Shown one piece after another: positions 12,092-23,458 of a DNA stretch of 64,000 nt. The notes under the pieces were generated by a model that saw only the letters and a program-made list of their open reading frames with translations, did not search any database and was not told where the DNA came from. The DNA is from Rutpela maculata (lineage: Eukaryota; Arthropoda; Insecta; Coleoptera; Cerambycidae): assembly GCA_936432065.2 (NCBI GenBank), contig OW386289.2:33434655-33498654 (forward strand). The letters are read 5' to 3'. Each line of letters begins with the position of its first letter. Position 1 is the stretch's first letter. The translations under genes and the position numbers were made by a program.

Positions 12092-12400
12092 ACGTTTTCC
12101 TATTATATTATTACTATTATATGTTCTCGACGTTCTGAGGGTGGTTTCCGGAAACATTATTTCCTATAACTTCGAGGCATGCACAATAAGTACGAAGGAA
12201 ATTATATATCCATGTTACGCATCATTTTTTTTTATAACAAATTCGTATTTGAATAATCCACGTTTTCGTACGTTCCCGAGGTTATAATGGTGGTTTCCCG
12301 GAACTATAGGAGTTGGAAAAAATATTTTCTATAACTTCGGAGCATGCACAATAACTACGCAAAAAATTGCACCCATCTTACGTCACTTTTATTTATAAAA
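12092..12400 (+). repeat. Two tandem degenerate units of about 160-190 bp, with a third at about 16610-16740
   Basis: Each unit has CCACGTTTTC, a GGTGGTTTCC-GGAA stretch, then CTATAACTTCG-AGCATGCACAATAA-TACG and an ending near TATTTATAA. A diverged third unit follows the hAT-like element at 16610-16740 (CATACACAATAAGTACGTAA, then ACATTTTAGACGTTCTGAAGG). This suggests the hAT-like element inserted within a short tandem array. Confidence 0.6.
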
Positions 12401-12427
12401 AAAATATGAAACAAAAATTGAACTGTT

Positions 12428-12652
12428 TCCAAAAAATTTCGCTTAAAATTTTAAAATAAAATTTCACCTTTGCGTCGCCCAGTTAATTAAATCTTCGGTC
12501 GGTTAAAAATACGTTTTACACTTGTTATTTGTTCAATTTTACACCGACCTTAGTATCGATATTAGATACTAAGATTCAATTAACTGGGTGACGCGACGTT
12601 GAAATTTTATTTAAAAATTTTTTGAAGGCGGTTCATTTTCTTTTTCAGTTTT
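12428..12652. repeat. Foldback repeat with about 45-bp arms
   Basis: AAAATAAAATTTCACC-TTTGCGTCGCCCAGTTAATT at 12464-12508 is inverted as AATTAACTGGGTGACGCGACG and TTGAAATTTTATTT at about 12576-12612. An inner palindrome, CGATATTAGATACTAAG, lies near the loop. There is no coding capacity. Confidence 0.6.
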
Positions 12653-13165
12653 TTTTTTCACTCTTTTTAGTGGCCTCTATATCTAGCCACCAGAATTAAA
12701 ATATCCGTCGTTATGACTTTTTAAGCTTTAGCATTAGGCTTTTTATCAGAAAATCCTGAAATCACTGTGTATCAAATTTTATTTAAATCTGCAAAAATAT
12801 CGCAATTAACGTAACCATATTAAATCTTAAATTAGTAACTTTTGACATCAGATTCGTTATTACCTACTTCTAAAATACCTAACTACCAATTTTAATGCAA
12901 TTCTGATGGAATTTGAATTTTGTATCATATAATTACATTGTGACTGGCGACTTCGCCATATTCTCGAATATTTCCTACAAAACAAATTATTTCTAATTTT
13001 TGCTCACCTTATATTAGACGTAGTTGATGAAATTAATAGGGGACCGCCGAGCCATACCTCACAATTTGAGGAGATTTCATTGAAATCGCTTGAGCAATTC
13101 TATAAGTAATGATTGAACACATCAAATTAAAAAAAAAATGAATAATTTCAAAAGTACACCGTGTG
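12653..13165. other. No recognisable gene
   Basis: AT-rich sequence without motif or clear repeat. It ends at the hAT-like terminus at 13166. Confidence 0.4.
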
Positions 13166-13986
13166 CAGAGCTGGGCGAGTACCGGCGTTAAAGTATTCAC
13201 GAGTACTTTACAACGAGTACCTTTAAAAAGTACTCATAACTACTCGGGTACAAGTACTTATTTGAGAAGTACTCGAAAAAATGAGTACTTTTGCAAAACT
13301 TAGAAAGTACTCGTCGAAAAATGAGTAACGAGTACGAGTAGCAAAAAAGTACTAATTAGAGATATCAAATTATAACTAATAGACGAAAACAAGAATACCA
13401 GTAATATGAATGCTCTATTTATGGTACTTTAAGTAATAAAAAAGTTAGGTAGGTAAATACAGTTACATTTATTAAAAATGTACATAAAAAATATCACCTG
13501 TCATCTTTATATTGTATCTGAAGCAAGACCGTCTGACTGATTGCACTGCACACAATGTATGGCAAACAATATTCCCAGCAAACATTTAGGTATTATTTGA
13601 CGTCAAGACTACCTAAATTATGTATAATAAAAGTCGCAAAATTAAAATTAACCATGTTTTGGTAAAATTTACGTTGACGCTACGTGGAATCGACATAAGT
13701 GGAGAATAAGACGATGTCGAAATTAAGTTATATGGACTAAAGCAGGTAAAATTACACATAAATCGTACTTGTAGTCCCGAAATATATTTGGTTACTAATA
13801 CCTGTTTCTATTAATAATTTAGCTACAGAATTACTATTTTATAGTCAAGTTCACTTTGCGTTTGATTTGCCAGGTTACTGCTAAATAACATTTATTTCTT
13901 TAGAGTAATTTTAAGTTCAGTTTAAGGATAATTGACTGAACGGTTGAAATCATGTAGATAAGTTAGGTAGAATTTATCGACTAATA

Positions 13987-15161
13987 CAGAGCTGCCAAAC
14001 TATTTTTGAAAAAGTAGTTAACTTCTAACTACAGAGTACTTATTAAAAATCCTTTGTAGTTGAAAAATACTCGAGAACTTTACACTTACACGGCATGAAA
14101 TTTTTTTCATGATGAAAGAAATTAGGTCACTAGAACTGTGTACTTAAGACTCTGAAACCTTTCTTTGTGACATGTCAGAAAGAGGAGAAAGAGGAGAAAT
14201 ATCGTCACTGTTGGAGACAGACAAACAAGCTTCTTAAGCTGTCTAGATAGCTATCTAGCTTAAGAAGCTTAAAAATCTTGTTTGCGTCTGCCCAACAGTG
14301 ACGATATTTCTTCTCTCTCTGCGTGACTACTTGCCAACTTAGGATGGTTGACTAGTAGGTTATTTAACAACTATTTAATATTATTAAAGTTTGTTATTGA
14401 GGGATTAAGAATACACTACAAATTGGGCTACTAAGATTACCATTTTTATTAATTAAAGAAAAACACAAAAACCCATTTACAAATTGCCATTCGCTTTTAA
14501 CATTACTAACATTTCAAAATTAAAATCGCATATTGAACTTCTTTTTTGGGGTACATGCAACCGAAAACAGACGTTTGAAGGCAAAGGCGTATTATAATAT
14601 TAATATACAAATAATTTCTTAAAAATTGGATAATAATTCAGCAGTTAAAAGTTGCTCCGAGAATCATCTAAGTATGTTAGAAGTTGCAACTTTATTTCAT
14701 TGCCCAATTCAGTATTTTCATCCTTTTGGTCGTAATTGGTGATGGCTGTATTAGTTGTGGCCGTGATGGTTGGGTGGATTCGTCAAAATCAAATTTATAT
14801 TTTTTGAGTTTTTCCTCGATTCTAGTGCTCTCAGGTGGTTGTGTATTAACCGCTGCATCATTTTTTAAAATTTTTAAAGCAGAATTTACCAATAACTTTT
14901 CAATTGATCTCTTGTTAAGGTAACATTAATAAAATCTTTAATTGACTGTAGCCATCTCAATTCAATAGCAGGGCTGGATATTTATTAAGTATATTTCTGA
15001 GAAAAAACATAAAAACAGATTTTATGAAAACAGTAGTTGCAACTACTTTAGTAAAAAGAAATTTGAGTAGTGGATACTCAATACAATACGAATGTATGCA
15101 CAACTACCTGTAAGTACTTGTAGTTAGTAGTTAAATTGTAGTTAACTACTAGGCAGCTCTG
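13987..15161. mobile_element. Nested hAT-like element (CAGAGCTGCC termini), 1.2 kb
   Basis: The ends are CAGAGCTGCC and GGCAGCTCTG, with inverted subterminal GTAGTTAACT-type blocks at 14015-14035 and 15130-15150. The flanks GACTAATA and ACCTAATA match in six of eight positions, fitting a decayed 8-bp hAT target duplication. A strong hairpin at 14190-14318 lies inside. Open frames within it (14684-14923 and its complement) have no recognisable motif. Confidence 0.65.
14190..14318. repeat. Hairpin of about 55-bp arms
   Basis: The arm AAATATCGTCACTGTTGG, AGACAGACAAACAAG, CTTCTTAAGCT is mirrored by AGCTTAAGAAGCTT, CTTGTTTGCGTCTG, CCAACAGTGACGATATTT, around the loop near GTCTAGATAGCTATCT. It may be a small foldback element or a cruciform-forming repeat inside the nested hAT-like element. 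Confidence 0.7.
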
Positions 15162-15698
15162 ACCTAATATTACTTCAAAGGTGTGTAATAAAGTGACCAA
15201 ATAGGTCGCTATTTAGGTATACATTACGTAGGATTTCCAACAAAATCTACCTAGTAAGGTATTCGACTATTAAGAATATTTTTAGTCAATAAAAAGGTAA
15301 ATACTACCTAATTATATTACCTATTTCGGCCTTATTGGAAATTTATCCTTGAGGTCATTTTTGGTACATTTTTTAGTAGTTTTTTCTCACTGCTTTAGTT
15401 AAATTTACTTTCAAAGACAATTGTGTATGAGGTAGATTAATTGGTATCATTTATGTAAAATGAAATCTAAATTCAGACCAACTGGTCAATTTTTATCGGA
15501 AGTGTATTTTTCCAGTCAACTTTCATAATCACCTTAATAATAGTCCAGTCAAAGAATGACCTAAAGGGTGGTGTAGAGTGCGTGAGCAGGGACCTAAGCT
15601 GTTACTTTAGAAAGTTGTTCAGGGTGTTTAGGGAGTGAACATACTGAAAGTCCTGACGCCTAGGAGGTGAGCCGGAGGGGGGGCACAAAGAAAGACTC
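15162..15698. other. hAT-like element interior; no gene recognised
   Basis: Repeated TAGGTATTACCTA-type words (15210-15340) echo 13585-13630 on the other side of the nested element, so this may be outer-element sequence. A GC-richer patch at 15590-15690 precedes TIR element A and has no recognisable content. Confidence 0.4.
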
Positions 15699-16490
15699 AC
15701 TTTTGATTTTTTCGCTTATATCTCTAAAATGGTGTGTCGTAGGGAAAATTTTTTTATACAAAATGAAAGCTCATGAAATTCTCTACAACTTTCAATTTAT
15801 TTACTTTTTTCGAATTCGCAACCGTTTTCTAGCTACACGCTTCGGAGAAGTGAAAATTTTCGAAAAACAGGTTTTTTACCTCTTCAACTTTAAAGAAAAG
15901 CAAGGTGGGCTTCTCAAAATTGTACTTAAGTTAGAAATCATCAAGGAAGCGGCAGTGATCTTTTACAACCCCTCCTCCACTCAAGGCGAGGTTGAAGAGG
16001 CTGGGAAGATTTGCTTCCTCAAATGGTATGGGGCACCAGCAAGACAGATCTCCCTGAACCAGTACCGCTTCCAGTTGTTCATGATCAGTGACAATATAAA
16101 GCCTGACATCAGCTCCCTCCCACCAACTGAGAGCGCAGCTAAACTGCATTCCCGGCGCACTTACCACCAAGTGCAGCAGTGGCTCGGAAATGAGCTGCCT
16201 CCTCAAGAGTGGGGGTGGAAATATGTAGGAGACACCCTGGTGCCAGTTACAAACACCGGAGGTCCTACTTTTTTTTATCATCTTTAAAATACAATTTTCA
16301 ATTTTTCAGGTAAAAATCTGTTTTTCGAAAATTTTCATTTTTCCGGAGCGTGTAGCTCGAAAACGGTTGCGAATTCGAAAAAAATATATAAAATGAAAGT
16401 TGTAGAGAATTTCATGAGCTTTCATTGGTGGTATCAGAATTTTTCCCTACGACGCACCATTTTAGAGATATAAGCGAAAAAACCAAAAGT
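15699..16490. mobile_element. TIR element A, 0.8 kb, about 200-bp TIRs and a captured gene fragment
   Basis: The terminal inverted repeats run inward from ACTTTTGATTTTTTCGCTTA (15699) and from the mirrored AACCAAAAGT end at 16490. They share TCTCTAAAATGGTG, a CGTAGGGAAAA block, ATGAAAGCTCATGAAATTCT and CGAATTCGCAACCGTTTTC. The 400-bp core is much GC-richer than the TIRs and encodes a fragment of a conserved protein (15905-16260). A second, truncated copy lies in the inverted arm (30720-31372). There is no transposase, so it is non-autonomous. Confidence 0.8.
15905..16260 (+). pseudogene. Captured fragment of the LPPT/QVQ-WLG/WGW protein family (in element A)
   Basis: The frame encodes an FYNPSSTQGEVEEAG segment, a WYGAPAR segment, then SLPPTESAAKLHS, TYHQVQQWLGN, EWGWKYV and LVPVTN. 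I recognise this block order from an uncharacterised metazoan protein family often found near transposons; the function of this block is unknown. It is open from 15667 to 16287 because the frame runs through the left TIR, but only the core looks protein-like. It stops at the right TIR, so the family's usual C-terminal Cys-rich tail is absent. No intron interrupts the YHQ-VQQ junction, unlike the copy in element B. The opposite strand is also open for 116 codons; I treat that as a shadow. Confidence 0.65.
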
Positions 16491-17086
16491 TCCACCGAGT
16501 ACCGTTAAAATAAAAGTATTCATGAGTACCTGGTACTGAGTACTTTGGGTACTCAGTACAATTATGAGTACAATTTACTCGAGTACTGCCCAGCTCTGAG
16601 TACACGTTTGCTATACCTTTGAAACATACACAATAAGTACGTAAAATATTGTATCTCTATTACACTTAATTTATTTAAGAAATTCTCAAGAATCAACATT
16701 TTCTTACATTTTAGACGTTCTGAAGGTGACTCAAGTCAGATGTGACGGGGGCAAGACCTGTCTAAGCAGGCCCCTTATAACTTAATCTAAACACAAAGTG
16801 TAAAAGATATGATTTTAAGTTGCCAAGTGGGTCACAGGTGTTTGAAAAGTAATTATATATTTCGGTATTATTACGATTAGCAGTCTTATGAGACATATTA
16901 GTTAGTTATTAATTAGGTACCTAGTCCAGAACTCCATAGTATTTTTAGTATTAGGTAATAAACCAAATCATCACGTATCACAGATGGATGTTGTTAATTT
17001 TTAACATATCATTTGTATTTTGTATTAGGTAATAATAAGAAAATATTTTTTCTACGATTGTGCTGAAAGTCAAATTTTCTAACTTC

Positions 17087-17160
17087 AAAATGAGTGCAGA
17101 AAATATCACTTTGCCGCACGCCGTGCGGCAAAGAATTTGCCACACGCCTTGATTACATCT
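17087..17160. repeat. Short palindrome TTGCCGCACGCCGTGCGGCAA and flank
   Basis: A perfect 21-bp palindrome around CACGCCGTG lies at about 17112-17132, followed by a further half-copy (TTTGCCACACGCC). The same sequence lies inverted in the right arm at 30080-30105. Confidence 0.6.
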
Positions 17161-17394
17161 TCACGCACCGGAATAAAATAGTGTGTTTACCTTAAAGAAT
17201 TTTATATTACTTACTGGTAATAACAATTAAATTCTATAAATAAATGTACATTAATTACACATGAATTGCAATTACAAAGTCAAATTTTCTTACTTCAGAA
17301 TGTCACTTTAAATAAAATCTGACAAGCAGCAAATTTAAAATTTTGGAAAGACTTTGAAAATGAAATAACTTCACAACCGTAGAAAAAATAGTAT

Positions 17395-17503
17395 GTAACA
17401 CACGTGTGGCAAGCTTCATTGCAAAACTCGTATGATAGGAACACGAGCGCAGCGACTTTCATACATCGTTTGCAATGAAGCCCTTGCCACACTTGTATTA
17501 CAA
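17395..17503. repeat. Foldback repeat with CGTGTGGCAAG ends
   Basis: GTAACACACGTGTGGCAAGC, TTCATTGCAAAACTCGTATG is mirrored by CATACATCGTTTGCAATGAA and GCCCTTGCCACACTTGTATTAC. The arms are about 45 bp, with a 15-bp centre (CACGAGCGCAGCG). The open frame across it is a by-product of the hairpin. The same unit lies at 29716-29824 in the right arm. Confidence 0.7.
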
Positions 17504-18030
17504 TCTACTATTGCGGTATTGCATGTTCTTTTGCATTGTGAATGTTATAACATTAAAAAACTAGTTCAGATAACTTTTTTAGAAACATAAACCGAGAAGT
17601 GTGTGTGTTCCCTTAAAAAGTCGACAGCTGTCGACAAATTTACGGCAGGGCAATAAATTATTAAAGTGTGGTCATAATATTCCTATCTAAACCTTCAAGT
17701 AAATTATTTTTTGTAATTATTAAAAATATTCAAACGAATTTAATTTAAATCAAACCCGAAATAACCAAAAACGCATTGTTTTTAAAGTGGTCATATAAAG
17801 TTATGTAAACCTTTAAGTAAATTCTTTTTCATAATTATTAAAAATCGAATTAAATTTAAATTAAACCCAAAATAATCAATGAGGCATTGTTGGTATATCG
17901 CGCCAAAGCTGAATTCTCACAGCACACAGGTAAACGTGCTGGAAAATAGTATTTTCGAAGAAAACACACACACAACAAAAGAACACGTGGAGCAAAAGCC
18001 ACACTTAGAGCAACGGAAACTCAACTTCAT

Positions 18031-19636
18031 AATAATAATAATAATAATAATAATAATATATATTGGTGTATACAACAGAAATTGTTTTACACAAGTCAAA
18101 ATTACAAAGTTATGTATACAGTCAAAAGAAAGTAAAAAATATATATACACATATATATAAAACGTGTTATATATAAATATAAATATAAATTTACACATTG
18201 TAAAATAACCAAAAAATACGTTGTAAAAAGCAAATATAATACAGTCATAGCAAACTTAAAACAAAATTATGAACAGAAAAGACAAGAGAAGAGATAACAA
18301 ATACCAATTATGTAAAGAAGTCATCAAATACATAACAGTTTTTTTCTAGTAATAATTTTTTCAATTTTTTCTTGAAAACATAGATGTTTTTTGATGATTT
18401 AATGTCATCAGATAAAACATTAAAACATTTGCATCCAATATAAAAAAAGTTTTTTTGATAAAATGTTGTCCTGCAAGAGTTTGGCTGAAGTAATCCCTTG
18501 TATCTTGTATTGTGTTCATGGTTGACTTGGTTAGCAAGATACTTATGCTTATTCTTGTAAACATATAGGCATACTTCCAAAATATACAAACTGGTTACTG
18601 TTAAAATCCTTAAATCTTTAAATATATTACGACAACTTTCCCGAAAACCTAGACCTGCTATAATTCTTACGGCATACTTCTGCAGAATGAATATGCGATT
18701 TATGTATGCACTGTTTCCCCAGTTTAAAATCCCATACCTCAAATGACAGTGAAAATTTGCATAGTAGAGACTCAAGAGAATCTCACTGCTACAATGCATA
18801 GACATAAATCGTAACCCGTAGCAGCTACTACGCAATTTACTACACAGACTGTCCAGATGATTTCCCCATTGCATATGCTTATCAAAAGTTATTCCCAGAA
18901 TTTTTACTGTGTCGCATATTTCTATATCGCTGTCAGAGAGATTGATATCTATGTCTCTTTGCAAAGTGAATAGTAATGTTTTTGTTTTATTTTTATTTAA
19001 ATTGAGCTTATTTTCTTCTGACCATTTAATTATATTTGAATACACTAGGTTAGCAGTATTCTCAATTTCATTTAATTCACTATCTATGATAAGAACGTTT
19101 GTGTCGTCAGCATAACATATAGTATAGACATTTGGTATTCCACTTAGGTATGTTATCAAATCATTTGCGTATATGTTAAATAATAGAGGACCCAGAACAG
19201 ATCCTTGTGGTACACCTTGTGTTATTTCACATATATCGCTAGACACCTCACGATTCAGTCTGACAATTTGGGTTCTATTATTGAGGTAGGAAGAGAGAAG
19301 GTTTAATGGAATCCCTCTGACTCCATATCTTTCCAGTTTATTTAGGAGTAGTTTATGATCAACCATATCAAAAGCACGGGAGAAATCAATAAATAATCCT
19401 AAAGCGTACTGCTTCTGATCAAGGGCATCCACAATTAGTTCATGGAAATCATAAAGTGCCGATTGTGTACTTTTATTCTTAGAGAAACCATGTTGAGAGG
19501 CAGTTAGTAAATTATTTTCGTAAAAGAAAGACGACAATTGATCTTTTAGGACAAGTTCGAAGAGTTTTGAGAAGCTACAAAGTAAACTAATCGCCCTGTA
19601 GTTTTCATAGTCATTGGGATCTCCTTTTTTGAACAC
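18031..19636 (-). mobile_element. 5'-truncated LINE inserted into the left duplication arm
   Basis: The right arm preserves the empty site (CAACTTCATAAATAGATCAT around 29155-29175). On the left arm the same sequence is split at 18030 and 19637. The inserted piece reads on the minus strand as an RT frame, a 3' untranslated region of about 280 bp and an (ATT)n tail (18031-18058). The target duplication is at most 3 bp (CAT), so it is not clearly resolved. The truncation point falls at the start of the RT domain, as expected for incomplete target-primed reverse transcription. Confidence 0.85.
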
Positions 19637-19639
19637 CAT
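18308..19639 (-). CDS. Non-LTR retrotransposon reverse transcriptase, 443 codons, 5'-truncated
   Basis: This single uninterrupted frame covers the RT domain and the C-terminal thumb region of a LINE ORF2. Motifs in order are FKKGDPNDYENYRAISLL near the start, GFSKNKSTQSALYDF (about 51-65), LFIDFSRAFDMVDHKLL (about 83-99), TQGVPQGSVLGPLLFNIYAND (about 140-160) and the catalytic CYADDTNVL (about 174-182), then a LNLNKNKTKTLLF segment. The apurinic endonuclease domain that precedes RT in a complete ORF2 is absent because the copy is 5'-truncated; the apparent start codon overlaps the insertion junction and is not the native start. The frame is open to the stop and the catalytic YADD is intact, so the copy is young. 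The clade (CR1/Jockey-like) is inferred from motif style only. It cannot transpose on its own. Confidence 0.85.
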   Translation of the reverse strand: MVFKKGDPNDYENYRAISLLCSFSKLFELVLKDQLSSFFYENNLLTASQHGFSKNKSTQSALYDFHELIVDALDQKQYALGLFIDFSRAFDMVDHKLLLNKLERYGVRGIPLNLLSSYLNNRTQIVRLNREVSSDICEITQGVPQGSVLGPLLFNIYANDLITYLSGIPNVYTICYADDTNVLIIDSELNEIENTANLVYSNIIKWSEENKLNLNKNKTKTLLFTLQRDIDINLSDSDIEICDTVKILGITFDKHMQWGNHLDSLCSKLRSSCYGLRFMSMHCSSEILLSLYYANFHCHLRYGILNWGNSAYINRIFILQKYAVRIIAGLGFRESCRNIFKDLRILTVTSLYILEVCLYVYKNKHKYLANQVNHEHNTRYKGLLQPNSCRTTFYQKNFFYIGCKCFNVLSDDIKSSKNIYVFKKKLKKLLLEKNCYVFDDFFT

Positions 19640-19856
19640 GAATAGATCATATCCTGGTAGGCAGGAAGATAAGAGAACGGGTCAAAAACATTAACGCAAA
19701 AAGGACAACAGAAGTGTAGTGATTTGCTTCTCAAAAATGCCTCAATACTTAGACTTTGAGTAAAAGCAAATCCACTGAAATGCATAGAACAAGTTAAAAT
19801 AAGTAGATTCTCAAACAGACCCCTGCCCCCCTCCTCAAAGGGGTTACTTACATCTG

Positions 19857-19859
<3 letters not shown>

Positions 19860-19903
<44 letters not shown>
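19860..19903. repeat. (TA)n tract
   Basis: About 22 TA dinucleotides. It marks the point where the left arm of the inverted duplication breaks into the 19904-20309 module. The matching tract in the right arm lies at 28923-28945. Confidence 0.95.
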
Positions 19904-20501
<598 letters not shown>

Positions 20502-20520
20502 ATAAGTAATACGTTGTCAC

Positions 20521-21060
20521 CTCAGGGTCGTTGACTGGGCGGCCTGACCTCACCTTTTTCTGATGGTAATAATTGACCTATTTATACATATATCCTCTAA
20601 GGGGAATTCCAGGAATAGGTTTCTCAAAAAAAAATAAGTGATTTCTTAATTTAAAATTTTGTATATATGTTTAGATATTACAAATGCGAAGAGACCTCAG
20701 TTATATATATTACCGCACGAGAGTTGCAATTCCAAGTCGCCTCATACAGTGTTGCCAGCATTTTTGAGGTGTGTCCGTACTGATTATACCTGCGGTATAT
20801 ACAGCAGGGAATAATCTGTTTCGTTAGTACTATAAGGGGAAAATGAATAGTTCAAAATATGTAGAATTTATGTCTTTCTGAACTTTTCAAGAAATGATAC
20901 TAGGACATAAATTTCATGGGTAGGAAGAGAAAAAAGGTGATAGAAATATAATCTTATTTGTTAAAATTATGATTTAAAAATATCTTAGGCAAATAAAATA
21001 ATGTGCTGTGTAAACAAAAGTTTGCAATTTATGATTTGTAACTACACGAATTATTTCCCC
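20521..21060. other. No recognisable gene
   Basis: I see no motif here. Sequence near 20700-20820 (CCGCACGAGAGTTGCAATTC) is unremarkable. Confidence 0.4.
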
Positions 21061-22420
21061 CAATCGGCCTTTTTGAACTTCGTTGATTGGATTATAAGTA
21101 TTTTTAATAAGACTATTATGAAATGAATCAAAGTTGCAGACAGGCGTTGCCGACTGCGAATATCTATTAAGTAAACATGATAACGTCTGTTGGACTTGTT
21201 GTTGGACTTGTCTGTTGGAAAATTCTTATTTCAAATTGTAAACATCTATAAAATAGCACAGTAGAATAGTTTTTATTGAAATTGAATCTTATCCGACATA
21301 CACAGCGATCGTCATAGGCGTGTAAACTCTGATATATGTAAAACTATGTTTTATTATTATAATTTTGGAGCAAAATATTAAAAGGTTTTTCATTAAACAA
21401 ACAAAAATATGAAGGCATCTAAACCGCAATACACAGGGTGTCTCTCAGGTTTGAACAACTCTATATATATTAGAGGACATATCAAACCTTACCTTAAAAA
21501 CCTTAAAATATCATTAAAGTATTTTTAATAAAACTGTTTTGAAATGAATGAAAGTGGTTGTTGGGTGTTGCCGAATGCGAATAAATATATGAAGTACGCG
21601 AATTTTTTTTCGAATTTGGAACATAAAATAGCCCGATAACATACTTCCTATTTAAATTGGATCATATCCGTGGTACAGAGGAATCATATGTGTCATCTTT
21701 TATATAATTTGTTTTATTATGATTTTAGAGCAATGTCTTCCAAAGTTTTTTAATTAAGAACATAAAAAATGCAAAAATATACAAGATATCTATACTAAAA
21801 TATACAATGAGTCTTACAGGTTCGTGCGAACATTACGTGAGTTAGATGATATATCAGTTTTAAAACTTATCTTGTTCATAATTTAAAAAAAATTAAAGAA
21901 AAGACATTAAAAAAATTTCAAAAAAAATGAAATAGAGAACAGAGAATGGTTAAACAAAATAAGTTCTTACGTTCTAACGATATGATCACCTTGTATATAG
22001 ACTCTGCTGCTGTATTAGAATTTTAGATCGAAATGTTACTAAGGATTTTAATTAAGCACAAAAAATGCTAAGATGCATAAAAAGTCGAAACTCTAAGATA
22101 CACTGGGTCTCTCAAGTTTTAACAAACTTTTCGTACATATATATATATATTACATATCAATGTTACTTTAAAAGGTATACATTGTTTGTATTTAATAAGA
22201 GTATTACAATCGAATGAAAGTTGCAGTCTGCCATTGCCGACTGATTTATTGATAAAAAATATATATATTGACTGTGTACTTAATTTCAGTGGCACCTTTT
22301 AAAAGTGAATTGTGCCGTGTTGGCACAAAATATGAATCAAATAGGTTTTCGCAGTCGGCCACGCACGATAGCAACTTTTACCCATTAAAATCAACATATA
22401 TATTCGAATCTAGTCCTACT
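21060..22420 (+). repeat. Degenerate repeat family D, about three units of 400-600 bp
   Basis: Units share a core of the form GAAAGTTGCAG-C-GGCGTTGCCGACTGCGAAT (21143-21175, 21546-21580, 22207-22240), preceded by AATAAGA-TATTA and followed after about 250 bp by GGGTGTCTCTCAGGTTTGAAC. The same family occurs inverted at 42290-43300 and 45096-45500, and a fragment lies at 9588-9650. No coding signature was seen. Confidence 0.65.
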
Positions 22421-22729
22421 AATAATTAAATGGATAAATAAAATAATCACATCAGAAATAAAATTTCTGCATCTCTTGAACTGAGTTTTATTGCAGATTC
22501 AACGCATTTACGATTACTAGGAAAGACTTTTTTATTTTCTTTCTGAAAATTCGTCTAGGTAGAGGCCGGCGCAAATACGGAATTACAAGGGTTCATTTAC
22601 AGTTATTGAGTATTCCAGTATTTCATCTTCAAAAGTGAATTAGTGATTTTATATTTTTTAAGCGTTTAGTTTTGGTTATCTAGATTTATGTTTTTCCTTT
22701 ATTTCGTTATTTATTTGTCAAATGTATAC
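22421..22729. other. No recognisable gene
   Basis: Plain AT-rich sequence between repeat family D and repeat family H. Confidence 0.4.
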
Positions 22730-23458
22730 GAATTCCAAGCTGACTGTCACTTGCATTGTTTGAATGACATTAAGTAAGAATGAGGTTTAACAACCAATAA
22801 ATATCAAACACAAATGGGTTTATCATAACTAGTAAAAAACCTTTAAACTTCTCAAAATATGTTTCTATTGTTCTGGATTGCACTCCAGATGTTAGTCACA
22901 TTGAACAGCTCTAACAGTTGTTTTCAGATTTGTCAACTTAAACAATGTCACAAAGAAAGTTGAAATCAGGCAACATTTTATAAAATTGTGTTCTGCAACT
23001 TATCAAACTGAGTTAGAATTATCTGCTAAAATATGTGTTTTGTAATCTAAAAATATATACTATTTGCGGGGACAAGATTATGACATCGGAGCAAATATGC
23101 GTAGTGAATACACTGTGACAGAAAATCTTGGGAATAAATCCTAGAGCGTTTTATGTACTATGCTGTGCGCATAATTTAAATTTAGTGCCAAACAATGCTG
23201 CAGATCGCTCTTTTAAAATAACCTTTTTTTTTTTTAACTAAACTTGAATTTAAGTCCACATTTCTTGAGAAAGAATATATATCAATATGCGGTTTTGAGG
23301 ATCTAAGAGATAATTTATTTGTGAAACAGTGAGTTTTGCCCGACTCTTTTAATTTGAGCACATTACTATTAAGACAGTAAAATTAATAGTTGACCCGGAA
23401 CAAATTTGTAACAACCTGATTTCTTAGGGATTGTATTCTATGGCTATTCAGAACTCTC

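Larger units (their letters stand above)
13166..16598. mobile_element. hAT-like element (CAGAGCTGGGC termini) with nested insertions
   Basis: The element opens CAGAGCTGGGCGAGTACCGG and closes with the inverted CTCGAGTACTGCCCAGCTCTG. Both ends carry multiple subterminal AGTACTC blocks (13190-13350 and 16500-16580). CAG-GCTGGG-type ends are characteristic of hAT elements. A 7-bp direct repeat AGTACAC occurs at 13153-13159 and 16599-16605, but it sits 6 bp away from the left end, so the target duplication is imperfect. No transposase was seen. It contains a second hAT-like element (13987-15161) and TIR element A (15699-16490). Only its right part is duplicated in the inverted arm at 28830-31372. 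Confidence 0.7.

Noticed and set aside
15931..16281. 116-codon frame opposite the captured fragment in element A (also 30929-31279)
   Set aside because: It is the antisense of a recognisable protein block; the plus-strand reading carries the motifs.
13153..16605. AGTACAC repeat as a clean hAT target duplication
   Set aside because: It is 7 bp rather than 8 and lies 6 bp away from the left terminus, so it does not prove the boundary.
17295..17492. 65-codon frame identical at 29726-29923
   Set aside because: It spans a foldback hairpin that was duplicated. Identity comes from the recent inverted duplication, not from coding constraint.
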